From Actinomycetes bacterium (GTDB lineage: Bacteria; Actinomycetota; Coriobacteriia; Coriobacteriales; Eggerthellaceae): DNA of 8,002 nt. This document shows, in pieces, positions 1 through 5,669 of the stretch. Where the stretch lies: assembly GCA_023460315.1 (NCBI GenBank), contig JAEWQO010000127.1, positions 1 through 8,002 on the forward strand, in the 5' to 3' direction. Every line of letters begins with the position of its first letter. Positions within the stretch are counted from its first letter, which is position 1. The notes beneath the pieces were generated by a model. That model had not been told where the DNA came from, made no database searches, and saw only the letters and a list, made by a program, of their open reading frames with translations. The position numbers were made by a program, and so were the translations under genes.

Positions 1-1
1 G

Positions 2-73
2 CTGAAGCACGTCGCCGAGAGCGAATGGGGATCAAGGCGCTATCTGGACGTATCCTTGTTCGAAGGCGAATAA
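2..73 (+). CDS. 3' end of an unrecognised gene
   Basis: An open frame enters from the left edge and runs 23 codons to a TAA stop, ending RRYLDVSLFEGE. Codon third positions are mostly G or C, as in the other genes of the window, and the tail has a natural mixed composition. I do not recognise the family. It is convergent with the IS110 remnant, and its last bases overlap the chance tail of that frame. This suggests the IS lost its 3' half where it meets this gene. The call rests on very little sequence and could be coincidental. Confidence 0.35.
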   Translation: MKHVAESEWGSRRYLDVSLFEGE

Positions 74-777
74 TGCCGACGGCTGAGGGGCTCATTGAAA
101 AAGTGCGCAATAATCTTGACAGTACCGACCTCGGCGGCCTTGTCCGCCCCGAGCCTGCCGCGAGAAGATTCGGCGAGCGTCCTCGCCAGCGTCGAGGAGC
201 GCGCGCGGACGAGCTCTGCGGGCGTCGGGCACTTCGCCAGCAAGGCGAGCGATGCGGCTCCGAACATGTCGGAGAAGAACCCCGCGTACTCTGGGAAGTA
301 GGCGTCCAGAACGCAGATCGCCTGAGTCTTCACGGTTGCGGTCTCCTGCTTCAGGGCCTGATGGTAGCGGGTGAGCGTTTTGAGCGCCTGCACGTCGTCG
401 GTGGCGAGCCTCGTCTCGTCGTAGTCGCCGAGGCGCAGCGTCTCCGCGATGAGCCAGCTGTCTATGCGGTCGTTCTTCACGCGCGACAGCTTTTTGAAGT
501 CGCGCATGGCCTTGACCTGCACCGGGTTGACGACGCAGACGGAGTATCCGCGGGCGGTGAGGTAGGCGAAGCAGGCCATCCAGTAGTGGCCGGTTGCCTC
601 CATGCCGACGAACACGCCTTCGGGGCCTTCGGCAACGCCTTCGAGCCAGGCGACGAGCTTCTCGAACCCGGCCTCCGTGTTCTTGAACGGCATGGGGCGC
701 GTCAGCCCGGTTCCGGCTTCGTCGACGGCGCATGCCACGTGGTCCATCTTCGCGATGTCCACACCCGTGTATATCAT
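40..777 (-). pseudogene. IS110-family transposase, C-terminally truncated
   Basis: This is a DEDD-type transposase (recombinase) of the IS110 family. The N-terminal RuvC-like domain is well preserved: GVDIAK with Asp7, MEATGHYW with Glu60, and KNDRID with Asp103 and Asp106 are the expected four acidic residues. A helical linker follows (about 115-215). Family members are usually about 340-420 residues and end in a Transposase_20 domain carrying the catalytic serine. Here the frame is 245 residues. Family-like sequence appears to stop around residue 220 (near base 117), after which the reading tail to a TAG at 40-42 looks like unrelated flanking DNA. The serine domain is therefore missing and the protein should not transpose. 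The ATG at 775-777 is supported by an AGGGAGG ribosome binding site just upstream (about 783-789). The element is probably a remnant that could still be mobilised only by a full-length relative. Confidence 0.85.
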
Positions 778-1010
778 GGCGATCCTCCCTATCGGCTGCG
801 GCGACGGGCTCCTGCTGCTCGCACCTGGGACCGCAACCTCCTAAAAGAGATCCGAAGTGAGACGAGACCCGTCCCCTTCATCCAGCTAATCCGCGGCCTT
901 GCCCAAGTGGGGCAGGATGCCAGACTCCTTTCCGAGATGCGTGGGCTCTCACATGAAATGTCGGCATCCCTGCCCGCCAGAATCTGCATTGCATCCGTAA
1001 GCATTCAATA
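778..1010 (-). mobile_element. Probable IS110 left end with possible bridge RNA
   Basis: This gene-free flank lies directly upstream of the transposase start. In IS110-group elements the long non-coding left end in this position encodes the bridge RNA, which pairs with target and donor DNA. It contains a bulged 12/13-nt inverted repeat (910-921 with 963-975: GGGCAGGATGCC and GGCATCCCTGCCC) enclosing 41 nt. An overlapping alternative hairpin is TGCCC-AAGTG-GGGCA at 900-914. A smaller hairpin, GACG-AGACC-CGTC, lies near 870-883. Stem-loops of this size fit a structured RNA, but internal guide loops cannot be assigned from one copy. The outer boundary is unknown because IS110 elements lack terminal inverted repeats; 1010 is only an upper estimate set by the next gene's ribosome binding site region. 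Confidence 0.35.
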
Positions 1011-1054
1011 AGAGGCCTAAAAATGCAACGACTTAAAGATAGGAGGTAAATGAA

Positions 1055-1435
1055 ATGGCGAAGTATGTTGACGGATTCGTTTTGGTGGTGCCTAAAGACA
1101 AGGAAGACGAGTACAGAAAAATGGCAGAGGAAGGGCGAGATGCCTGGATGAGGCACGGTGCGCTTGAATACTTCGAGTGCAGGGGCGATGACCTGGAACA
1201 GCAGGAAATGGGCGAGGAGAAGTCGCGGGCCTTTACCGAAATGACCGGTGCCGGCAGCGATGAGAACGTATGGTTTTCGTTCATTGTCTTTGAATCCAAA
1301 CGACACCGCGACGAAGTAAATAAAAAAGTGATGGAAGAGATGGACGAGCTCTACAAGGATCAAAGCGACTTCGTAATGCCCGTCGAGATGGGAAAAACCT
1401 CATACGGAGGATTTGAAGTGGCCGTTGAAGGCTGA
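1055..1435 (+). CDS. DUF1428 family protein (YbaA-like)
   Basis: A 126-residue soluble protein with the features of the DUF1428 (YbaA) family, a small ferredoxin-like alpha/beta fold of the dimeric alpha-beta barrel type with no assigned reaction. The recognisable parts are the N-terminal KYVDGFVLVVPKDKEDEYRKMA, the central GALEYFEC (about residues 40-47), FSFIVFESKRHRDEVNKKVM in the middle, and a C-terminal YGGFEV shortly before the end. E. coli YbaA is about 117 residues, so the length is normal. There is no signal peptide or membrane segment. The ATG is chosen because AGGAGG at 1041-1046 lies 8 nt upstream. It is a single gene, transcribed toward the convergent tRNA; the hairpin at 1559-1582 could stop both transcripts. 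No promoter was convincing between the IS110 flank and the gene. Confidence 0.85.
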   Translation: MAKYVDGFVLVVPKDKEDEYRKMAEEGRDAWMRHGALEYFECRGDDLEQQEMGEEKSRAFTEMTGAGSDENVWFSFIVFESKRHRDEVNKKVMEEMDELYKDQSDFVMPVEMGKTSYGGFEVAVEG

Positions 1436-1556
1436 GGAACCAGAGCTTGCTTCGAGTCTTTGGCCTAGGCTCAAGTGCACCCAAGCTGCATCTCAAAAAA
1501 GGTGGTTTTCCTGCCATGCAGGAGCAAGCGAAGGATGCAGAGGTCTCACTCTGACA

Positions 1557-1582
1557 AAAAAACCGCCGGTCTCCCGGCGGTT
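1557..1582 (-). terminator. Intrinsic terminator of tRNA-Ala, possibly bidirectional
   Basis: A perfect hairpin (AAACCGCCGG, loop TCTC, CCGGCGGTTT) lies just 3' of the tRNA. On the minus strand it is followed by an uninterrupted T tract (the A run at about 1556-1562), the standard form of a strong intrinsic terminator. On the plus strand it is followed only by TTTCAAAATT. It may still act weakly for the convergent DUF1428 transcript, for which no other terminator is visible. Confidence 0.85.
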
Positions 1583-1591
1583 TCAAAATTA

Positions 1592-1667
1592 TGGTGGAGC
1601 CTAGGGGGATCGAACCCCTGACCTCATGGCTGCCAGCCATGCGCTCTCCCAGCTGAGCTAAGGCCCC
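1592..1667 (-). tRNA. tRNA-Ala (anticodon GGC)
   Basis: A complete 76-nt tRNA with an encoded CCA end. The acceptor stem is GGGGCCT paired with AGGCTCC. It includes the G3:U70 wobble, the known identity element for alanyl-tRNA synthetase. The D arm is GCTCAGCTGGGAGAGC, the anticodon stem is CATGG/CCATG with loop CTGGCAG giving anticodon GGC (reads GCC and GCU), and the T arm carries GGTTCGATCC. It is a single tRNA with its own promoter (1684-1711) and terminator (1557-1582). No duplicate of its 3' end was seen elsewhere in the window, so there is no sign that it serves here as an integration site. Confidence 0.97.
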
Positions 1668-1683
1668 GAAAAGTGCGAGATCT

Positions 1684-1711
1684 AGTATAGCTGAAGCAAT
1701 CGAGAGGTCAA
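1684..1711 (-). promoter_or_regulatory. Sigma-70-type promoter of tRNA-Ala
   Basis: On the minus strand TTGACC (1706-1711) and TATACT (1684-1689) are separated by 16 bp, and transcription would start about 10 bp before the tRNA 5' end at 1667. Both hexamers match the housekeeping consensus in five of six bases. The position immediately upstream of the tRNA supports the call. Confidence 0.8.
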
Positions 1712-1862
1712 GCGGCATTTCGGAGAATTTCGTTCAAGCGTGGGTTGCTGGATTCTGGGAAGGTCATTTGGCTGCGGAGGGGGCTTGGCGGCTGATGGCT
1801 AAAAGCTGTGGCTGTAACTAGGGGTAGCCACCTCCCGCCCTCGTCCGTCGTGTGACCCATGC

Positions 1863-1999
1863 GCCGCGAGCTGTCGAAATGGCAAGGGGCATGGAGTCGA
1901 GCGGGCACCGCTTCCTCAAACTTAATGCATATGCGCAGATCGGAAGGGTGGCACGATTCTCGTGCTGGGGAACACCTTGCCATTTCGACGGCTCGCGGC
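1863..1999. repeat. Pair of inverted 25-bp REP-like arms
   Basis: The arm at 1863-1887 (begins GCCGCGAGC, ends AAATGGCAAGG) is the reverse complement of 1975-1999 (CCTTGCCATTTCGAC then GGCTCGCGGC) with one mismatch in 25, a T/C difference that would be a G:U pair in RNA of one strand. The 87 bp between them contain GCATATGC and the hairpin GCACGA-TTC-TCGTGC. Two oppositely oriented palindromic units around a short spacer resemble bacterial interspersed REP/BIME or MITE-type elements. No flanking target duplication was found. Confidence 0.75.
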
Positions 2000-2086
2000 A
2001 GCGCGAAGGGCGGCGCTGCGGGCGTGGGCGAAGCGCCGGAGGCAAGGTGAGTGAGAGTGGGGTGCCGAGGCAAGGCGCGTGAAAGC

Positions 2087-2103
2087 GGGCGGGGTGGGGT
2101 GGG
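2087..2103 (+). other. Tight G-quadruplex motif
   Basis: The plus strand reads GGGCGGGGTGGGGTGGG: four G runs of three or more with single-base loops, the arrangement expected to give very stable parallel quadruplexes. It sits in a G-rich stretch downstream of the mrp terminator. On the mrp transcript strand the sequence would be C-rich. Confidence 0.7.
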
Positions 2104-2215
2104 CGAGGGCGAAGGGTGGCATGGCTGGAGGTGCGGAAGGCAGGCGTGAGGCACCGGGAGTAGGGAGGGCGAGAGCAGGGTCCTGGGGTAGCGCAGGCGA
2201 CAGCGGGTCGCGGGA

Positions 2216-2251
2216 GCGCAGGAGCGCGGCAAGCAGGCGGCGCTCCTGCGC
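2216..2251. repeat. Perfect 12-bp inverted repeat
   Basis: GCGCAGGAGCGC at 2216-2227 is exactly complementary to GCGCTCCTGCGC at 2240-2251, with a 12-nt spacer. It lies just past the T tract of the mrp terminator and has no T tract of its own on either strand. It could be a backup transcription stop, a REP-like unit or a protein-binding site; the sequence does not decide. Confidence 0.6.
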
Positions 2252-2259
2252 GCGGTCCC

Positions 2260-2287
2260 AAAAACAAAAGGGGCTGCAGGACGCCCC
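2260..2287 (-). terminator. Intrinsic terminator of mrp
   Basis: On the minus strand the stem GGGGC/GCCCC (2283-2287 with 2270-2274) with an 8-nt loop is followed by TTTTGTTTTT, a near-continuous T tract. It is about 85 nt downstream of the mrp stop codon. A second hairpin, GCCGC/GCGGC at 2352-2370, directly follows the stop codon but lacks a T tract and is more likely an mRNA end structure. Confidence 0.7.
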
Positions 2288-2370
2288 GACGAATTCCGCT
2301 TTCGCAGCATCCGTCCAGGCTCCTGTAGCCCCCCGCGAGTCTCGCTCCCTGGCCGCTTTTCGCTTGCGGC

Positions 2371-3240
2371 TTAGGCCTTGCTGTCGGCTTCCGACTTTGC
2401 GACGGTCGTCTCGATCTGCTCGATGATGGGGTCGAGCGCTCCCTCAACGCTGTATTCTTCAACCTTGCCCTGGTCGCACAGACGGGCGAACTCGGGGTCG
2501 ATGGGCAGCGTGGCGTAGGCAGGGATGTCGTAATGCTCGGCGACGGCGGCACCCTGGGGCTCGCCGAAGATGTGGTGCTCCTTGCCGCAGCCGTCGCACT
2601 TGAAGTACGCCATGTTCTCCACCAGGCCAAGCACGGGGACTTCCATGTCGCGGGCCAGGTTCACGGCTTTGCCCACGATCATCGTCACCAGCTCCTGGGG
2701 AGCGGACACGGTGACAATTCCGTCAGAGGGCAGCGACTGGAACACCGTCAGGAACACGTCGGAGGTCCCCGGGGGCATGTCCACGAACAGGTAGTCGATG
2801 TCTCCCCAGTTCACTTCGCTCCAGAACTGGCGAATGATGCCGGAGACCACCGGGCCGCGCCATGCGACGGGGATGTCGTCTTTCGGAAGCATGAGGTTGA
2901 CCGAAACCACCTTGATGCCACTCTGCGTCATGGCCGGCAGGATGCCGTCCTTGTCGGCGGAAAGCGGGTTGGTGAGGCCGAACGTCTTGGGGATGGACGG
3001 GCCGGTCACGTCGGCGTCCATGATGCCCACCTTGTAGCCACGCTTCTGCATCTGGCTTGCCAGGAGGCTGGTCACCAGTGATTTGCCCACGCCGCCCTTG
3101 CCGGACACGACGCCGATGACGTGCTTGATGTTCGAGCGGGAATTCGTTTCCAGCGTGGTCGGTCCCGTGGCTTCGGTGCGATCACCGCATCCCGCAACGC
3201 CGCAGCTCCCACAATCGCTCGTGCACTCTTCTTCTGCCAT
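2371..3240 (-). CDS. mrp: Mrp/Nbp35-family iron-sulfur cluster carrier ATPase
   Basis: A cytoplasmic P-loop NTPase of 289 residues in the Mrp/ApbC/Nbp35 (ParA-like) family. These proteins bind an iron-sulfur cluster at a dimer interface and pass it to apo-proteins. The deviant Walker A motif SGKGGVGKS lies at about 46-54, MDADVTGPSIP at 74-84, and FVDMPPGTSD at 152-161. The cluster-ligand motif CDGC (Cys215, Cys218) sits in the family-typical stretch VENMAYFKCDGCGKEHHIFG. The N-terminus adds four cysteines (6, 10, 13, 18), a small Cys-rich extension reminiscent of Nbp35 rather than enteric ApbC, which has a DUF59 domain instead. The ATG at 3238-3240 follows AAGGAG on the minus strand, 3 nt away, with GGAGGG a little further upstream. 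It is a single gene, divergent from the deaminase gene, with its own terminator. Confidence 0.93.
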   Translation of the reverse strand: MAEEECTSDCGSCGVAGCGDRTEATGPTTLETNSRSNIKHVIGVVSGKGGVGKSLVTSLLASQMQKRGYKVGIMDADVTGPSIPKTFGLTNPLSADKDGILPAMTQSGIKVVSVNLMLPKDDIPVAWRGPVVSGIIRQFWSEVNWGDIDYLFVDMPPGTSDVFLTVFQSLPSDGIVTVSAPQELVTMIVGKAVNLARDMEVPVLGLVENMAYFKCDGCGKEHHIFGEPQGAAVAEHYDIPAYATLPIDPEFARLCDQGKVEEYSVEGALDPIIEQIETTVAKSEADSKA

Positions 3241-3311
3241 AGACTCCTTCTTCCCTCCAACAGGTGCAAGGCGCGTTTCGGCACCCTGACCCCCTTCTCG
3301 TCATAAGGCGC

Positions 3312-3345
3312 ATGATAGCATATATGTTGCCCGCACATACTCAGA
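3312..3345 (-). promoter_or_regulatory. Candidate extended -10 promoter for mrp
   Basis: The minus strand carries TGCTATCAT (revcomp of 3312-3320), an extended -10 element (TGn followed by TATCAT, five of six consensus bases). It lies about 70 bp upstream of the mrp start. The sequence 17 bp further upstream is a poor -35 match, which extended -10 promoters tolerate. Confidence 0.4.
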
Positions 3346-3371
3346 CAGCGGGCGGCAGATCGAAATCGCTG

Positions 3372-3400
3372 CTGACCATTACTGGCTCTAGTCCTATAAT
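3372..3400 (+). promoter_or_regulatory. Promoter of the deaminase gene
   Basis: A perfect TATAAT at 3395-3400 is preceded by CTGACC (3372-3377, four of six) with a 17-bp spacer. Transcription would start near 3407, leaving a leader of about 155 nt before the start codon at 3562. It is the best promoter match for the deaminase gene in the divergent mrp region. Confidence 0.65.
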
Positions 3401-3406
3401 GGAGCA

Positions 3407-3561
3407 ATTGGGCCGGCGCACGTCTTTCGTGCCAGGCTCCTACAGCCCCCTTGGCGCAGCTTGAGCATGCGGCGGCAGATGGTGCGGGCGACGAGGACGC
3501 ACGTGCGCCTCTACGGGTGGCGGGGGTGTGCATGGGACGGGATGAACGACAAGGAGACACT
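3407..3561 (+). promoter_or_regulatory. Structured 5' leader of the deaminase mRNA
   Basis: The leader between the predicted start of transcription and the ATG is long and contains two good hairpins: GCACG-TCTTT-CGTGC (3418-3432), and a stem formed by GAGG and CCTC around CGCACGTGCG (3493-3511). Neither has a T tract. I looked for the SAH riboswitch core because the encoded enzyme may act on S-adenosylhomocysteine, but did not find its conserved order. A regulatory RNA is possible and not shown. Confidence 0.3.
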
Positions 3562-4863
3562 ATGCTTTTCGCAGACATCGACCTGCTCGATGAGAGCTTC
3601 GACTATCAGGCCCATCGCTGGGTTGGCGTGAAGGACGGGCGCATCAGCTACCTGGGGGGCGCGGCTCCTGAGGGTGACGAGGCCCGCTCCTTTGGCGAGG
3701 TGTACGACGGCCGCGGCAAGCTGCTCCTGCCTGCGTTCTACAACGCCCACGCGCATGCTCCCATGACGTTGCTGCGTGGCTATGCCGAAAACCTGCCTCT
3801 GCAGGCATGGCTCAACGACATGGTGTGGCCTTTCGAAGCCAAGATGACACCGGAGGACAACTACTGGGCGACGCTCCTGTCCTGCGCCGAGATGGCCCGC
3901 TATGGCGTGGTCGGCTTCTCGGACATGTACTACGCAACGCGTGAGCGCGCGCGCGCCGTCGAGGAGGCGGGGCTGAAGGCGAACCTGTGCGAGGGTCTGT
4001 TGGCCTTCGAGCCGAAGCCCTACGCTGAGTATCCCATCTGCGCCCTCAACGAGGAACTGGTGCGCGACTTGCACGGATCAGCCGATGGCCGCATTCTCGT
4101 CGACTACAACATCCATGCCGAGTACACGTCGAACCCCCAGGTGTGCGCCGACATCGCCGCCATCGCCAAGGAGAAAGGGCTGCGCATCCACCTGCATGCG
4201 TCCGAGACGGAGAGCGAGCATGAGGAATGCAAGGAACGCCATGGTGGCTTGACGCCCATCGCGTACTTCGAGAGCCTCGGCGTGCTGGACGTGCCCGTGA
4301 CGGCGGCGCATTGCGTATGGTGCGAGGACGCGGATCTGAACATCCTCGCCGACAAAGGCGTGTTCGTGGCAGCGAATCCTGCATCTAACATGAAGCTGGG
4401 CAGCGGCTATGCGCCCATCCCCGCCATGATCGAACATGGCATCGACGTGTGCCTGGGCACCGACGGCATGGCGTCCAACAACAACCATGACATGATGCAG
4501 GACCTGTACCTGCTCGCCCTCATCTACAAGGGCTTCGCTCACGATCCGGCCATCGTCACGCCTCGGCAGGCGCTTCTGGCCGCCACGCGCGCCGGCGCGC
4601 GTTCCCAAGGCCGCGAGGACTGCGGGCTGGTCAAGGAGGGCATGAAGGCCGACCTTGCCGTGCTGGACGTGACGGGTCCCTCATGGACGCCCATGACAGA
4701 CCCGCTGGTGAACGTGGTCTACGCGGGACACGGATCGGACGTGTGCCTCACCATGAGCGATGGCGTGGTGGTCTATCGGGATGGCGAATTCCCGACCATC
4801 GACGTGGAGCGGGCCAAGGTGGAGACCGAGGTGCGCACCAAGCGCATCATCGCCCAGGCGTGA
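3562..4863 (+). CDS. Amidohydrolase, 5'-methylthioadenosine/S-adenosylhomocysteine deaminase type
   Basis: A 433-residue cytoplasmic metal-dependent hydrolase of the TrzA/ATZ/MtaD branch of the amidohydrolase superfamily. Characterised relatives deaminate methylthioadenosine and S-adenosylhomocysteine to the inosine forms, part of methylthio and SAM recycling. The metal and catalytic residues are in place: HAH (63 and 65) in FYNAHAHAPMTLLRG, His212 and Glu215 in HLHASETESE, His250 in VTAAHCVW, and Asp301 in LGTDGMASNNNHD. The C-terminal beta-sandwich motif GLVKEGMKADLAVLD is also present. The length is typical. The frame is open further upstream, but the ATG at 3562 follows AAGGAG (3551-3556) at 5 nt and begins a normal family N-terminus, so the upstream extension is untranslated leader. 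Substrate choice within the family (MTA, SAH, 5'-deoxyadenosine, guanine-like or triazine) cannot be read from sequence. No clear terminator follows it. Confidence 0.9.
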   Translation: MLFADIDLLDESFDYQAHRWVGVKDGRISYLGGAAPEGDEARSFGEVYDGRGKLLLPAFYNAHAHAPMTLLRGYAENLPLQAWLNDMVWPFEAKMTPEDNYWATLLSCAEMARYGVVGFSDMYYATRERARAVEEAGLKANLCEGLLAFEPKPYAEYPICALNEELVRDLHGSADGRILVDYNIHAEYTSNPQVCADIAAIAKEKGLRIHLHASETESEHEECKERHGGLTPIAYFESLGVLDVPVTAAHCVWCEDADLNILADKGVFVAANPASNMKLGSGYAPIPAMIEHGIDVCLGTDGMASNNNHDMMQDLYLLALIYKGFAHDPAIVTPRQALLAATRAGARSQGREDCGLVKEGMKADLAVLDVTGPSWTPMTDPLVNVVYAGHGSDVCLTMSDGVVVYRDGEFPTIDVERAKVETEVRTKRIIAQA

Positions 4864-5547
4864 CCCTTGAGGAGCCAGTCGGAGTTAGGGATGTGCGGCT
4901 GACCGGGAACGGAGCGGGACGGATGGGCTGTGACAGCGTGGACCGAATCGCGCTGAAACGGATCGGCTTGGGCTGGAGCGACGCGGTTCAGGTTGAAGCG
5001 GACCGGGGCGAGCCTAAGCGCACGGGATCTGAGCGGGTCGGATTGCGCTGAAGCGGGGTAGGGCGGAGCGAGCTCAAACGGATCGAATCAGCGGCAAACG
5101 GAGCAGCCTGAATCGGATTGGTTGAGGTGGCGAGATATGTGTAGTTCCAGGGAGGCCAGCGCAGGTGAAGCGGCAGAAATCCCCAGGTCGGGAATTCCGC
5201 TCAGCGTTTCCGCTTGAGAAAACTGCACATAAGTGGCGATCCTTGCCGATCCGACAGGGAGGGGGCGGTCCGGTCCTTTCCGGTCCGGGGCGGGGTGGTC
5301 CGGACCGGAGCGGGGCGATGGCGATCCCTGCCGATCCGACGGGGAAGCGGCGCCTGTGTCGCCCGGGGCTCGGTTCGCGCGAGCGGTTTTCGCCGGCGGC
5401 CCTCGTCATGCGTATCCCTTTTGCCTACCTGCACCCAAGGTACAGCTAGGCAAGCCGTGTTTGGTGGGTTATGCTGGCACGGAGATAGCCATTCTTGAGA
5501 AAACGACAGGTGGGACAGGGGCGGTTCGCGGCCCTTCCCCGAAGCAT
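4864..5547. other. Gene-free stretch with degenerate repeats
   Basis: Nearly 700 bp without a credible gene; crossing frames are Arg/Gly/Pro-rich and have no supported start. From about 4898 to 5175 the plus strand carries about nine to ten loose copies of a TGAAnCGG-type motif at irregular spacing (for example 4954, 4994, 5049, 5109 and 5166), often followed by GGATCGG. Further on come a direct repeat (5234-5345) and a short imperfect hairpin (5421-5453, 15-nt arms, two mismatches, 3-nt loop). A CTTGAGAAAAC 11-mer occurs twice, near 5213 and 5493. Confidence 0.6.
5234..5345. repeat. 27-bp direct repeat flanking GGTCCGG palindromes
   Basis: The unit TGGCGATCC-T-TGCCGATCC (5234 onward, 27 bp to 5260) recurs at 5319-5345 with two mismatches, 85 bp apart. 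Between the copies the sequence is built from GGTCCGG units, including the perfect palindrome GGTCCGGACC at 5297-5306, and from G runs. A duplicated unit around palindromic DNA could be a replication-slippage product, a protein-binding array or a small mobile element. Confidence 0.7.
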
Positions 5548-5629
5548 CCCGCGCGTCTCTGAACCGCACTGCCAACACTTGGACTTTTTATCGTGTCCAA
5601 GTTTTGGTGGTGCGGTTCACTCGCGCGGG
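5548..5629. repeat. Long imperfect inverted repeat upstream of modD
   Basis: The arm 5560-5584 (TGAACCGCAC then CCAA and ACTTGGAC) pairs with 5595-5619 (GTCCAAG to GTGCGGTTCA) with three mismatches in 25 and a T-rich 10-nt loop. After a small asymmetric interruption the pairing resumes as CCCGCGCG (5548-5555) with CGCGCGGG (5622-5629). Seven more bases, CTTCCCC and GGGGAAG, could extend it. The structure ends about 40 bp before the modD start. There is no T tract after the stem, so a simple terminator is unlikely. A MITE/REP-like element or an mRNA leader structure fits better. Confidence 0.8.
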
Positions 5630-5669
5630 GGTCGTTCTTGGGACCATGGGGAAGCGAGAAAGGGGCAAC

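Larger units (their letters stand above)
1712..2259. other. Gene-free, repeat-rich G-biased stretch
   Basis: About 550 bp lie between the tRNA promoter and the mrp terminator. The open frames crossing it are low-complexity (strings of Ala, Arg, Pro, Ser or Gly), lack convincing ribosome binding sites and look like no family. I therefore read it as non-coding. It holds the REP-like inverted pair (1863-1999), small hairpins (GCACGA-TTC-TCGTGC at 1951-1965 and CGGCGCT/AGCGCCG at 2011-2038), a G-quadruplex motif (2087-2103) and a perfect 12-bp inverted repeat (2216-2251). From about 2000 to 2250 the plus strand is strongly enriched in G over C. Confidence 0.7.

Noticed and set aside
25..1011. 328-codon plus-strand open frame over the IS110 remnant
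   Set aside because: It is antisense to the transposase, Arg/Gly/Val-rich, without a ribosome binding site. The minus strand carries the clear DEDD motifs.
1592..1667. tRNA-Ala as an att site of an integrated element
   Set aside because: No second copy of the tRNA 3' end and no integrase in the window.
3451..3561. Upstream in-frame extension of the deaminase gene
   Set aside because: It has no ribosome binding site, whereas AAGGAG precedes the ATG at 3562, which begins a normal family N-terminus.
3407..3561. SAH riboswitch
   Set aside because: Fragments such as CCAGGCTCC and GACGAGG occur, but not in the order of the known SAH aptamer.
5604..5669. Upstream TTG or ATG starts for modD
   Set aside because: The TTG lies in the arm of the hairpin repeat and the ATG at 5646 has no good ribosome binding site. 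Starting at 5670 gives the usual ModD length.
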